Shown here: one piece after another, positions 48,240 to 60,506 of the stretch
Position numbering within the stretch: position 1 is the first letter of the stretch
How the letters are laid out: every line of letters starts with the position of its first letter
NCBI GenBank assembly: GCA_907164885.2
Contig: OU015493.1
Coordinates: forward strand, 119,496,193-119,560,192
Direction: 5' to 3'
DNA: 64,000 nucleotides
Source: Dolomedes plantarius
Lineage: Eukaryota; Arthropoda; Arachnida; Araneae; Dolomedidae
Notes under the pieces: generated by a model
Database searches by the model: none
Seen by the model: only the letters and a program-made list of their open reading frames with translations
What the model was told of the DNA's origin: nothing
Program-made: the position numbers and the translations under genes

Positions 48240-49070
48240 TTGTATGCATATGAACTATTCAATATTGACATAAAATATTGAGAAAAATAATCAATGGATA
48301 ATGAAATATCTCACATTTTTAGGAACATTTCAATCAAATTTTTTTAATCATATATATCTGTAAACTCCTTATAAAACCTGCTTTCTGTTTTAGGAATTAT
48401 TGCACAAAAGCATCATTCATTCTTCACACAGTCACCCCATTTCTTTATCAATAGTGAAACTTTGGGTTACGTTGTTGAGCCATTGATTCCTCGAAGCTTT
48501 CGTTTACATTTTATTTTACCCAAGCATTTCATACGATAAAAAATGATCTGATATGCCCTTATGCGAGTTTTAGTAATCCCGAGAGAGAAAGAACCATAAT
48601 CGTGGTTAAATCTGTTGCCAAACGGGCAATTGGTTTTCAGAGATTTGTAGAGAGCATTGTTAAATGGAGCAGAATACCATAAAACCGACATATGATTACT
48701 TAAAGCCTAAATTTGTGATTCTATGCATCAGTATAAAGAAAAATGTTACTTATAAAGTTCAAATAAATTCTAAACTATGTACCTTGTATTTTTTAACATA
48801 CAAACTGACACGAAGCGATCTATTCATAAGGTAATATGAATATGCCAGCATTCCTAGTTTATTAGTAGCCGTTTTTTCCTAGTTTATTAAGTAGCCTAGT
48901 TTTTAAAGTAGTAGTTGCTTGTATACTTTATAAAGCCTAGTTTAAAAAGTATACAAACAACTTCAAGACATGCGTCTATAAAACAGCGAGTCTGACTCGA
49001 GAAGCTAGGTTTAGTGTCATGTGTTACTTTTATAGCTTTTTACTTTTTTCATTTAAATGAATTCCTCTTT
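48240..49070. other. Non-coding stretch without recognisable features
   Basis: Contains local near-repeats of CCTAGTTTATTAAGTAGCC / GCCTAGTTTTTAAAGTAG at about 48855-48960. No gene found. Confidence 0.4.
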
Positions 49071-49079
49071 TGTCTAAAC

Positions 49080-49743
49080 CAGGGGTTCCCAACTTTATTT
49101 GGTCTACCGCCCTCTTTTCAAAAGAAAAATTATTTAGCGCCCCCCTGCAAATTTTTCTCCGTAAGCTAACAAACAGAGATGCAGTGACAAATTTATGTTC
49201 TTTTATATATATATATTTCTACCCATGTGATTCAACATAGCAAAGAAAGATGTCGTAAATAAGACACATGAAATTATAAAATTATTAGAACCAACCATGG
49301 TAACATTCGCATTAATCACAAAAAATGAAGATAACGAAGGAAAATATGAAAATAAAAATTAAGAAAAAATTCCAAACTAATCCTAATGAGAAGGATGAAC
49401 TTAGTGTGCTACTGCCAGTTACTTAAAGTTCGGAACTACTTTTGTTAGCAGCATTTTTAAACGATCGCGATTAGCTATTTGTAGTCTGTTTTTGTTTTTA
49501 ATAAGCATATTTGTGACAGCACTGAACCCATGTTCCACTCAATAGGCTGAAGGAAGTGCAATTAAAAAATTTTGTACTATAGCCTACAATTCAAGAAAAT
49601 GTATTGGTATCTAATTTTGCAGCCAGAACTGTTGGTAGCTGAGTTTTAGCGCCTATTATATCTTGGACCAGCTGTGTGCCCCCCCCCCCTGGATCTTCTC
49701 AGCGCCCTCCAGGGGGTAGTACCGCCCTCTCTGGGAACCAGTG
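49080..49743 (-). mobile_element. hAT element with perfect 8-bp target duplication, internally deleted
   Basis: The left end CAGGGGTTCCCAAC and right end TCTGGGAACCAGTG are hAT termini, and GTCTAAAC flanks both sides (49072-49079 and 49744-49751), fitting the nTnnnnAn pattern of hAT duplications. The interior keeps a piece of the transposase C-terminus on the minus strand. 664 bp, non-autonomous. The left end closely resembles that of the larger hAT-like element at 34727, so they belong to related families. Confidence 0.92.
49423..49575 (-). pseudogene. hAT transposase C-terminal dimerisation domain, remnant
   Basis: The minus-strand frame reads VQNFLIALPSAY, a stop, then VEHGFSAVTNMLIKNKNRLQ and IANRDRLKMLLTK. 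The core (LP.AY..E.GFSAVTN...K.KNRL......LR..LT) is the hallmark hAT C-terminal dimerisation region. Such domains also occur in domesticated ZBED5/FAM200-like genes, but here the placement inside 8-bp-flanked hAT ends, plus the stop, shows a transposon relic. The DDE catalytic part is absent. Confidence 0.88.
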
Positions 49744-49872
49744 GTCTAAACATAGGGCTGCATATTTATAATACATGCAGCTACAATACTGTATAGTTTA
49801 AAGGGGATCTAGGTAAGATACTTTAATGATATAGTATATGGACGTATGTGTTAAAGTATAAATACATATAAT

Positions 49873-50213
49873 GGGCGCAGTGGCCCAGATGGCAAGGGCA
49901 GTAGGCTAGTGATCTGAAAGTCACTGGTTCGGTGCCCGTAGCTGACAAATCCATTGCTGAGTACATTAATGGCGGCTGGTTCACGTAAAATCTGTCGTGG
50001 CTGCAATGTCCTTAGAGTTCTCAAAATTACCTCTGAAGGTGCGGGGTCAAGTGTTCTGGTCTCGTCACTTGACTCGGTTCAACTGGTCCTTTGGCCAAGT
50101 CGAACTCCGACCCTTGTGGTGCCAGTAAAAACAGGAGTCGCACCTTCATCGCCTATAGCCTTCGGGACTTGATCCGATGTTACTGTCGGTCAAGTGGCAT
50201 AAGCAACAACAAC
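49873..50213 (+). repeat. tRNA-derived SINE with (CAA)n tail, full length
   Basis: The head GCGCAGTGGCCCAGATGGCA gives a box A-like element, and ACTGGTTCGGTGCCCG at 49922 gives box B. The body includes CCTTTGGCCAAGTCG and AGTCGCACCTTCATCGCC, and the tail is AGCAACAACAACATAAAA. No coding potential. A second, 5'-truncated copy lies 310 bases downstream. Small open frames in it are not genes. Confidence 0.85.
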
Positions 50214-50437
50214 ATAAAACTAGAAGAAGCCGAAATTGCTATTAAAAAATCGCAAATTCGATTTCCAAACACTAAAATGTCTTTATTGGCAGGCTTAATG
50301 AGAAACTTGCTGTTGCTTTTGTTTCTATCAAAGCATCTATGTCAGGTTCAATAGTGCTTATTTTTAAAATTAAGTCGTTTTACACCCACGTATACTAGCT
50401 CTGAAAACCCAACTGCGTACCACCTCAAATACTCTTG

Positions 50438-50461
50438 CGTACCACCAGTTGGGAACCACTG
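50438..50461. mobile_element. hAT-type right terminus without a partner
   Basis: GCGTACCACCAGTTGGGAAC followed by CACTG is a typical hAT end. No matching left end preceded by the expected octamer (GACTAAAG) was found in the window, so this is a truncated or older copy. Confidence 0.5.
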
Positions 50462-50525
50462 GACTAAAGTATTTCACTAGACTTTTCCCCCTGTCTATAA
50501 ATTGCAACAGACAATTATTTCAGAT

Positions 50526-50660
50526 TCCTTTGGCCAAGTCGCACTCCGACCCTTGTGGTGTCAGTCAAAACAGGAGCCGCACCTTCACTGCCCATAGCCT
50601 TCAGGACTTGGTCTAATGTTGCTGTCGGTCAGGTGGCATAAGCAACAACAACAACAAACA
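50526..50660 (+). repeat. 5'-truncated copy of the 49.9-kb SINE
   Basis: The 3' third of the SINE (CCTTTGGCCAAGTCGCACTC through AGCAACAACAACAACAA) is repeated with a handful of changes. The head with boxes A and B is absent, as expected from incomplete target-primed reverse transcription. Confidence 0.85.
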
Positions 50661-50669
50661 TAAAATTCT

Positions 50670-51745
50670 AGGGATACATCACGCTATCCCCTACGTACTA
50701 CTTTAGCCTTTGAAATTAACTGGCAACATTTTCAGGAAGGTTTATTTTCTCCTTTACTTGTGAGTTATTTGCTTAATTTTTTATTATTTTATAAATAACC
50801 TCATAACGGTAATGTCAAAATAGTTCTTCCTAAAATACTATGTCAAATACTTTCATAGAAAACTAATCATTTCTCAGAAATTCATTACGTTATTCAACAG
50901 AATCATGACCGCAAATGCACTTTAGATTCATCATTCAGATTAAATCGACATGTCAAATGGTCAACTGAATTTAGGCTTTATGGATTAGTGTCTTAACGGT
51001 TTTATCCAAAATATTATCCAAAGTTTATTACAAGGTAACAGATAATGTATTCATGAACCCTTTATAAGTTAAAAATGTCTAACTTTACATCCAGTAAGTT
51101 GCTGAGGAAATTTTCGCATAAAAGTAAAAAAGAAAATAAAGATATTTAAATTTCAAAACTTTAGATTTTTTCAAAAATATGAGATTCATTGAAAGCTTGA
51201 AACAAAAATGAAAAGAAAGAAATATCTTTTTAACAGGAATTAACTTTATTAAAATACATGTGTATGGGACTTTGGGAGTTATGTATAAAAGCCTTAGACA
51301 GAATTCAATATTTCTAAATTTTTTTTCGTACAACACATATGGATACGAAACTATCAATTTCCTCTACAAACAGAAGATTGTTTTTGACGTCTCTTTGACT
51401 CAGTTAAATTCTATGAAATATTGAAATATGCCAATATCAGTATTTTAGCCAGTCTTATTTTCCTGAATATTTGTTTTTTTTTCGGGAGGTGGTGGGGGAG
51501 GGAGAGAAGCGCTATTGACACTTTAACGATTCTTTTACAATCATTAAACTTGGTGCTCGTTCCTCTATATTAATCGTATTACATCTTAAATAAATAATTT
51601 TTTCTTAAATGAGAGAATTAAATATTTTCAAAAAAATCTCAAATTAAAGTTAGGGATTTTTCATATAATTTGATGTCTTGAATATCAGCGGAATATGACC
51701 TAAATATAAAAATGTTTATATCTGAGGAAAATGACCCACTTGAAA
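50670..51745. other. Non-coding stretch without recognisable features
   Basis: AT-rich; a G-rich patch lies at about 51484-51510. No gene or mobile-element end was recognised. Confidence 0.4.
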
Positions 51746-51749
51746 AATT

Positions 51750-51960
51750 TTAGCGTAGGATTACGTTCCTCAATAACGGTCCTGCGGAGAGAAAAAAATT
51801 GTCCGGCGTCGCGAGTTATAATTTTGGCAGCGCGTCAAACCCGGTAGCAGTAAAAAGTTAAACAGAAAAGTACAAAAATGCGTAAAAAAAGAGGTAAGCA
51901 ACGATAAGTAATCTTACGTTAATAACCCGCGGTAGTTTCGTTAGAAGAGATTACCTGAAT
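51750..51960 (-). repeat. Full-length copy 3 of the unclassified repeat, inverted
   Basis: On the minus strand it begins ATTCAGGTAATCTCTTCTAA and passes through CTACCGCGGGTTATTAACGT. It continues without interruption into ACGCATTTTTGTACTTTTCT and ends GAACGTAATCCTACGCTAAAA. About 211 bases. It defines the unit of which 9058 is a half and 13760-15630 a split copy. GTAAGATTAC near one end and GTAATCCTACG at the other are loosely inverted. Confidence 0.85.
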
Positions 51961-51964
51961 TTTT

Positions 51965-53525
51965 TTTTTCAGAAAGTTTAATTTATATCCATTTCGGCTA
52001 TGCGGAACGTGTGCAAAACTCTTGACTATTTTAATTTTCACTACTTTTTCGTTTCCTTTGTTGGTGTAAAAAGGAACACAGTAATGATTGTCAAAAGCTG
52101 TAAGAATATTTTCGAAGGAAGAGCTCTAAAGTAGTAAATTACTATCTTTTGACCATACAAGCACAAACTCTGATATTCTGTTCCTAACGCATTTTCTTAA
52201 AAACTTTGCTTCCTAGCCACCATTATCTTGGCTTTAATACATCGCAGGAATTTGCACAGCCGTAATCCGCGGATGTGATAAAACGAAATTTTAGGTCTGC
52301 TTATTGGGTAGTACGACTAAGATAAACAGGCAAACTATTTACAGGAGCAAGCAATGAGTTAAGAGATGATTCACTCGTGCTAGCAGGAAGGTAATTTGAT
52401 ATGAAGAGTATGCTCTAAATTAGAAGGAATCAACTATTGTCCAGACCAGGGCAGTCAGTCAAGAAATAAACAAAAAGGAGCTAAGTGTATGAGAAAAACA
52501 CTATTGGTGACAGAGAATTGAGGTAGAAAATTTCTGTCTTAATTTCATCATGTTATCTTCGGTTAGGAATCCTGTGTAATTCATTGGGTAATTGATACTT
52601 TAAAATGCGTTGAGTTTTCTGTAAAGCAGCTTGGTAAATATTCTTTTGTTGTTATTTAGTAACAGCATAATATCTTATTGCTAAAAATGTGGAAACTCCA
52701 AGCACTTAATTAGATCTAAGTGACTTGGTTTATCAGACGTCTAGACAATAAGTTCACAATTTTTTAAGACTGAGCTTAGAAACTTAAAATTGCAAAACGA
52801 AGAAAACTTTAGAAATCAACAGGACATAAGTTATATGTCCTCTTCCTCTTTAATCATACGTAATTATTAACGTAGAGATCCTTTGATTTGTCGATTTAAA
52901 CTTTTCAAACCCAATAAAAGGGACAAATTAAATGTTAAATATAAATTGAGCCCTCAGTAATAACTCTTAGTTTCTTCAAATTTAGAAATCTTCTTTGGAA
53001 GGTGCGAGTAAAAATATTTAATTTGTGAGAATTATAAGGAGTTTATGTATTAAGGTAGACTCTTTGATTTTTTCGAAAACGAGGATCATGTATTTTAAGG
53101 TAAACAATAAATATCCCGACATAGTTATTGTATTGGACTTTTTTAAGGCTTCAAATTACCGAAAGTATAATTTTGTTAATTGCCGTTAAGTGTAGAAAAC
53201 TTCATGTGTACAGAGAAATTTCAGTCTCATTCCTGGCATCTCCTTATCACCTCTAGAATCCAAAATGAAAGCCATAGATTTTTATAACATAATCCAAACA
53301 TACATTTCAAACTTACTACTGAAGAGAAAATGAAATGGCAGAAGGGACAGGAGTCTTAATTTTGTAACTGAAGGTCGTTCATGATCTCTTTATTTTATGC
53401 ACATCAGAGAAAAAGAAATTTTTTTTCTCTTGCCAAATTATTGTATGTAAAATATAATAGTACCACCCGAAATACATGATACCGATTCCCTTCTCTGGGT
53501 TCACAGAACTAAAGAGGACTTTAAA
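51965..53525. other. Non-coding stretch without recognisable features
   Basis: Nothing supportable on either strand beyond AT-rich sequence. Confidence 0.4.
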
Positions 53526-53530
53526 ATAGC

Positions 53531-53962
53531 TGAACCCCTCTTTATTCTGATACGAAACGATGTACGTAATTGATTTGGAGATATACGGTGTTCCGTAATC
53601 TCTAACAATCATTTTTCACTGAACCATCTGTCAAACGGAAGTTGATTTTCAGCTTCGCACTTGATTCGTTTTCGAAGGTGTAAGAATAAATTAGATTGAA
53701 TCCTTGGAATAAAAATAATATAAAGCTTAAGAATGATATTTTCTATTATATTTTCAATCTGAAAAATGCAGCAGAAAAATATTTAATAGTTAGGAGGAAG
53801 ATTAAAGAAATATCAGCATGAAGGAAGAGAGATAGACTAAAAATACAACAACGTTTTTACCCAGACATTAGCTGAGAATTTGGGAAATTTGTTTGGATAC
53901 ATGAAAGATATGCTAAGCATAGGATTACGTATATCGTTTGTATCAGAATAAAGAGGGGTTCA
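53531..53962. repeat. MITE-like element with ~38-bp inverted repeats
   Basis: The left arm 53531-53569 starts TGAACCCCTCTTTATTCTGA; the right arm 53925-53962 is its reverse complement with two or three differences. 432 bp with no recognised coding content; the target duplication is not evident. Confidence 0.85.
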
Positions 53963-54239
53963 ACAATTTGCCCTTTTTGCTGATTATTGCGTGGGTGCTG
54001 TAACATGAGGCTTTTTTCAAGACAATACTTCGAATTATCTTTTGAGGATGAGGAGGAAAATGAAAAGAGGCTTGTACTCAAACTCTGAGCATTAAAATAA
54101 TTTTAAATATTGATGCTCAGCATTTTAATCTAAATTTGCTCTGACACTGATAAAATTTTGTTGAGTACCGTGTACGTCATAAAAAATAATATCCCTACAG
54201 TTGCCACGTACTTAGAGCACTCATTCTTAGAACCCGAGA

Positions 54240-54390
54240 TTGGTTGGCTGAGAGTGCTACTATCATCATTTGCTATAACAGGGCTAATTAGACCAGGGCT
54301 TACAGTTTAATGTCCATTCCTACTGAGGGACTCAAATCCAATGATACCGAATGGCAACGCCCTTACTATGGTGACCTTGTGGTTAAGTAA
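54240..54390 (-). repeat. tRNA-derived SINE, second family, (CCAA) tail
   Basis: On the minus strand ATTGGATTTGAGTCCCTC is a box B. It is followed by a body with TGTAAGCCCTGGTCTAATTA and GCCCTGTTATAGCAAATG, and an end in CAGCCAACCAATC. The body aligns with the copy at 60080-60245. Short and diverged. Confidence 0.65.
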
Positions 54391-54394
54391 CTTC

Positions 54395-56260
54395 TTTATG
54401 GCTTCCATGGAAACAGAAACCACACTTTCCTTACATATATATGGATCTTTTGTTTATTCATATGTATACAGAGCAACTATGATACAACACAATCATCACT
54501 CGAAAACCATTGAGAGGAAGTGTCATAACTCAGTTGAATCTAAAGTCCAGCATAGAGACAGCAAGCACGTCTCAATCATAGCTCATCTTTCTCCTCAGTT
54601 CATAGCAATCTCTTCGTTCAAAGTGATTTCCCTCCCATCTGTTCTTTCTTCCTTTTATATTTCCTCTTTCAGAAAGTTCTAGAAGATTCTAGAGAATCCG
54701 ACAACAGCGTGAAAAAATGTTCCTGCGGTTTTTCAATCCACTTGTGTGTCCTCTAATGTGATATCGAAGGGAGCTGAGGTGGTTGTTTTTACCTTAAATT
54801 GAATTGTCCGTTAACGAAATCCTTAACAACTTGTTAACGACCCTGTCAATCTTCCTTAAAATGGGCGCATTTGAGAAGGCTTTTTTCACTTAAAATTGAG
54901 TCCAGCCCCACGAGGCGCGCGGACCTCACACCTTTCGGCCATCACCCAGCTGCTAATTACCCCAGAAAAATATACTGTTTGATAATTTAGGAAGTGAAAA
55001 TGTATTACGTTACTGATACCTATGCAGGCATGTCATTGAGTTAATTTAAACACCACTAAGATCCAGACGATCTCTCAAAGTTCCATGAATTTGACAACAG
55101 AGAAGAAAAGCATCTGAATGAAATATGTGATCAGGTGCGCACTGTAGTCGTGCATTTAACGCTTCGTCAGTGAAGAACAATGAAATTTATAATCAGTAAA
55201 AATTAATTTCTCGTAAACGGCCTCCTTCATCCATAAAAACCATCTGAACAGAAAATGTTAGTGAAAACTTGATTCAATATTTCATTTTTATGACACATGA
55301 TCAAAGTAATAAGTGTTTAAGGAAAGTACCGATTTAAATTTAAGTTAAAATACATTAAGATTATAATGTTTACAAACAAAAATATCTCTGATAATGATAT
55401 CTTGGACCTCAAAGGTAAAATTAATTACAGAGACTGTTTATAAAAGTACTTATTATATGCCTTTCCCTTAGGGTAAAATCAAAGGATTTATTTAAACTGA
55501 ACTTATGAGAAATTTTTCATAGATCTTTAATATCTTATTTATACACAGCTTTTTTGCTTTAAAATTTTTATTGACTTTTAAATACATGTGTTGCAATGAT
55601 AAAACTTCTGTAAATAAAATTAGTCCAGTTCATCAACAGGAAACTTTTGCGAAATAAAAATTAAATCAAACATTCAAGTTAAAGCTAATAGAATACCTGT
55701 CTTGGATAGAGAAGTTCCCAAATTAGATTCCCGTTTTAGGTGAATGTATTGACAGAACTCAGATACCATCCTAATGTTCAGCGGTCTTACAATGTTTCTA
55801 AACGAAAAGCAGCGATAACAGGTTGTCGCATAGATGTAGATGATTGGAGGTATTTTAATTAGCAAATCTCTCTTTTAATTTATTTTGGACCAAACTTTAA
55901 CCAATTATATCTAAACTGGAAACGAAGTTGAAACTACGTTAATTCAAATTATTCAGATGTGCGGATGTATCGAGCTCCCATTATATATTTATCTGTATGG
56001 GTCATTAATCTTGGTTATGTTTCAATAGCGTGGAATAATGAATGTAGTTATTGCAATCTGAGAATGATAGAATTATTGAAATGTACATTTTTTTTTTTTT
56101 TTTTTTTGCCTGGTCAATTTAAAGAGGATGAAGGGTATTTTTTAAGGATTTATATAAACAAGAGATTTAATAACCATTCATTTCTAAATCGAGTATTTGA
56201 TTTTAAATTTAATGCATGGAAATCATTGTCGTTGAAGTGTTTGCGTAATGGATGAGATTT
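54395..56260. other. Non-coding stretch without recognisable features
   Basis: The 113-codon open frame at 54341-54682 begins inside the SINE and shows no motif. The GC-richer patch at about 54905-54950 has no coding signal. Confidence 0.4.
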
Positions 56261-56265
56261 TAGTG

Positions 56266-56325
56266 CAGTGATTCCTAACCGGAGTGCCGCGACACGTCAG
56301 CATTATCAAATTTCTCCACATCTAC

Positions 56326-56330
<5 letters not shown>
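56266..56330 (+). mobile_element. hAT-type left terminus fragment
   Basis: CAGTGATTCCTAACCGGAGT followed by GCCGCGACAC is the diagnostic start of a widespread hAT subgroup. It runs into a (TA)n tract at 56330-56357; no right end was found. Confidence 0.5.
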
Positions 56331-56359
<29 letters not shown>

Positions 56360-56360
<1 letters not shown>

Positions 56361-57980
56361 AGTTAGGGGATCTATTTTTTGGTGTCGCTCTAGGTTTCCA
56401 CACCACTCCATTTAATATGAGATCGTAGTTTTTTTCGCCCGTGATCTAGAGAAGTTTTTAACAAAGCAATGAAGCATAAGAGATTGCTTAACGTATTATA
56501 TATAGTTCCAGAAACTGTTTCCCAGAACATAATATCTAAAATACTTGCCTTATGTAAACACCGAGTTCTATTCTGGGCTAGGATAACTTAATACCTGGAA
56601 TCCTACTATACTTAAATAATCACTTACGTACCAGAATGTGATAAAATATTACAGCATTACTCGGACTACCCTCAATTTCGTTGGTGTTTATTTTCGGATT
56701 TGTTGCTTAATTTAGTTAACGAGTAAAATGAAGTAAAATTTTCTGCCGTATGCAAATTATTCACCAAGGAGATTATTGTGAATAAAAACATATATACCTA
56801 ATTGCGATTCATAGCGTTTAATTGATCCAGACTTAATTGCTTTAGAAACAGTCATCAGTTTCAGTAAAACGTTTGTCGGATGGGCAACTGATGCATGGCA
56901 AATCACATTTTCTTAAAGAATGAACCAACTGAATCTTTAATGCAAACTACTGAAACTGGACTATGATTTTATCAAGAATTAAAGAAATATTTTTGAGAAA
57001 GAAGCTAGACGAAGCTGGAGTTAACTCTTTTTTTATTGCATTAGAAATTCAGAAAGAAGATAATAATTGAGAGTTTGTTGTAAGTAGTCAAAAGAGAGGG
57101 AGAGAGCAGATATATATTTACTTGTAGGCTTGTCAAAATGCCCTTAAATGTTTCTAAAACACTCTAATTTGGATTGACCTCATAGAAAATATTCTAGCAG
57201 AAAAAGATAATCGTTAAGATACTAATGACATCATTTACAATCAAAGCCTGGATGTTTTCTTACAATATCACATCTTAAATCAACTTGTGGTAAATGACTT
57301 TCACTCACCTACAGGTATAATTACCAGATCTGTAAAATAATGACTATATATTTCCACGTGTAAATCAAAAGACTGTAGTCATGCGTAAATGACTAGAGTA
57401 CTGGGATATGCTGGATAGTGAGATCTTATTGAAGTGGGTTGGAGTTGACGCAGTAGAACTCTATGTAAAGTGGGTTCTGCAAACCTTTTAGGACATTCAA
57501 GAGGTTACACTGGGAAAAGGAAGGAGGAGGGGGATGTGCAATACTTTTAGATATTTTCCCCGTTATAAATATGAAACATACTCAGTACATTTATTGATTT
57601 TATTCTCAATTTTATTAAATGGAACAGATTTTATAAAATTCATTTTATAAAGTTTGGTGAGCAGCATAAAAAATTAACTATTTTAATATCCTATATATTA
57701 TAATATACAACTTTTTCATAAAAATAAAATTTGACAATTATTTTTATTTAAAAAACAAATGTTTTAGTTATTATATCTTTAAACACAAAGAATTTAAGCG
57801 GCATCTCCTCATAAACATTTTAATATATTTAATTATAAAAAAATATATATTCTGGTGGTTTTGTCTAGGGTATAATATTCTAATTTAGATTAAAAAATGA
57901 GTGTCTCTTACTTCCATTGCACAATATAACTTCTGTCGACCTAAACATAATCGTACAATTCAATACACATAGGGTTCAGT
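56360..57980. other. Non-coding stretch without recognisable features
   Basis: AT-rich; nothing supportable on either strand. Confidence 0.4.
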
Positions 57981-57983
57981 CAT

Positions 57984-58010
57984 TCTCTCTCTCTCTCTCT
58001 CACACACACA
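57984..58010. repeat. (TC)n(AC)n microsatellite
   Basis: A run of CT dinucleotides passing directly into CA dinucleotides. It contributes an Arg-Glu run to a spurious minus-strand frame. Confidence 0.95.
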
Positions 58011-60075
58011 TATGTAAGAATCAGATCTAGCAATTTTTATTTTGAATGACTCGTCCCACACTTTGAATACGATCCCCGATGAATCAGAATCAGGAGTTTG
58101 TAGGGGAACCGGTTTCTCCCCGAATGACCTGCTAGACACGTTATTGCTGTCCCGGGGTGGCAATCCTAGTATAGGGAGATGAGCATTTTTCAGATTTTGC
58201 TTGTACTACTTGGTGTGTGGTCGTGATACGTGCTATTCACTTAGCTAGAATGTTCTTCTCGAAGTTAATAGAACCAAATTGTGTGGCCGTCTACAGAGGT
58301 TTCTTCCATAACTCTGGCTCTATGGAGTCTTCATTCAGTTCTGAAGAAAATATGGTAGTTTAGAGGGGTGGTCGTCGAATAAGGTCGGCCGGCTTGAGAA
58401 GTTTTACTCTATGTATGCTATCAATTAATATATTAAGTCTTAATGAGGTTTTATATTCCTTTTTTTTCACTGTTTCCTTTTTATGAGTGTCATTAAATCA
58501 TATTTTTTTATATATTTGTTTTTTTAGTTAATAATTTTTTTTTTAACTTTATCAAATTAACATAATAAGGTAAGTGCGCACTTCAGGTACATCAAACTTG
58601 AAACGATGAATCAAACTTTTGAAAAGATGAATCTGCACATGAATTTTTGCTCTATGATTTTCTTTTTCGATTATACATTTCTCACTTGAACTGCTGATTT
58701 CATTGTCACGATTTTGGCATTGCTTGATTTTTGGGCTGGTGTACTCAGTTTTATGGAGGGTTCAGTTTTTTTTTAAACTTCTAATTTTCTTTTAATAAAC
58801 AAGTGTAAAATTCTGTTTTAATTTCAGATAGGCTTTATCTGCAAGATTATACCTTATCAGAAAATACTCTTTTAAACAGTCATGTTTTAACTACTAGTAA
58901 CAATAGGAATTTTTTACGAAAGCATTTCATTGCAGAATTTTGGTTTACATTTAAGATTTTTTTTCACCGATAAAGTAATAATTATACCTTGAAATGGAGG
59001 AGTATCCATTAATTTTAATAAGTGGTTTTTTTTTATAATTTCTCTTATTTTTGACAAGTTTATTAGCACTTTCCTTTTTTTACATTCTACAGATATTATT
59101 AAACTTCCCCCCACAATAAGAATTTAAATGTCAAATACATGTTTATATAATAAAATATTATGGTTACCAAATGATTCTTAATTTGATATGTTGAATATTT
59201 TCATTACTTGACATAATGACAGCCATTGCTTTAATCACCAATATGGACGTACTGCAAAAAGGATCGATACTAGGACGATAATCGAAACAGTAAACACAAA
59301 CCGAGGAACAAACAAAATTTTTTTTAAACCTATACCGTTACCTTAATGGAAAAACACACATACCATTATCTTATTTTAATTTGGATGATGGGCAGAAAAA
59401 TGTCACCGGGCATGCGCTGTCGGGACCATCAATCAAAAGTGCCAATTTCAATTTCTAATTACTCGCTAACGGAAACGCTTTGCTGCTCTCTCACCGGAGG
59501 CGAGTTTCTGAAATCAGCTCCAATGAAGAAAATATTTTAAGCTCTTTTCTTTTTGCAGCCGTACTGGTGATAGCGTTTTGACACAAACATAGGAATTTTT
59601 TTTTTTTTTCAAATTAAAAGGTTAAAAAAACCTACCTAAAAAATACTACTTTTGTACATAAACAGCGAAATCAGTAATGAAAAACAGAATAAAAATGGTA
59701 ATAAGCATAAAAAGCATTTACATAAATATTAAAAATGATTAAGATGGTATCGAGTAATTTCGCGTTTTTAGACGCAAATGTTGAAGACAATTTAGGATAA
59801 AGGAAAAGTCAAATTGTAAAAATTTTTAATCAACCGAACATTGCTTTACGGGAAAACTACCTTTAATATGACCAGAATGATTTTCAGGAAAATCCTCACA
59901 TTTTATCATTTAAACTGTGAATTTAAGACCCCTATATAAAGAAAAAGGATTTTCGAAATTGAAAAAGCCGTACTTTAGTCCGAAATTTCAGTCTTTGCCG
60001 GTGACTTGCCGGCATGCGTATATATTTAAATAAAACTGCTGGTCAACAATGTGTTAAATAACAGACGAAGTATCT
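58011..60075. other. Mostly non-coding; GC-richer block at about 58030-58420 unexplained
   Basis: The block at 58030-58420 (CGATCCCCGATGAATCAGAA, CCCGGGGTGGCAATCC and neighbours) is less AT-rich than the surroundings. It has no paired ends, box A/B or conserved frame that I can identify; a decayed SINE or transposon is possible. The remainder is AT-rich with T and A runs. Confidence 0.35.
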
Positions 60076-60079
60076 TTTA

Positions 60080-60245
60080 GGTTGGTTGGTTGAGAGTATT
60101 GTGGTTATTGTTTTGCTACAAGAGGGCTAATTAGACAGGGACCTACTGCTGTAAGCCAATTACGAACGGCAACAAACGACCACGCCAATAAAGGGACTCC
60201 AACCCACAGACTCTAGTACTGAATGCCAGTCTCCTAGTCATTCGA
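60080..60245 (-). repeat. tRNA-derived SINE, second family, (CCAA)n tail
   Basis: On the minus strand ATAGTCGAATGACTAGG gives box A and GTGGGTTGGAGTCCC gives box B. The body includes GTCTAATTAGCCCTC and the tail is CAACCAACCAACC. The body matches the copy at 54240-54390. It is the more complete of the two. Confidence 0.75.
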
Positions 60246-60506
60246 CTATTGTACGTAAATTATCATTTTAGAAAAAGATAATTTAGAAATCTGATAACAC
60301 AAGTGGCTAAGTATAATTTCACATAGGCAAAAGGGCATTCATTTATTGGCACATAGACAAATGGACATCATATCCCCTCCCCTCAAAGCATGAAAATATT
60401 CGCTAAATAAAGAATTTCAGGTAGAGCATCAACTGATATCAAAGATCTTCAATTGCAAAGCTAAGTCATGGAAAATATTTCTCTTAGTAGTTTTCTATCA
60501 TTTCTA

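Noticed and set aside
54341..54682. 113-codon plus-strand frame
   Set aside because: It starts inside a SINE, has no recognised domain and no supporting signals.
56089..56107. Poly-T tract as a minus-strand retroposon tail
   Set aside because: No element body or target duplication could be defined beside it.
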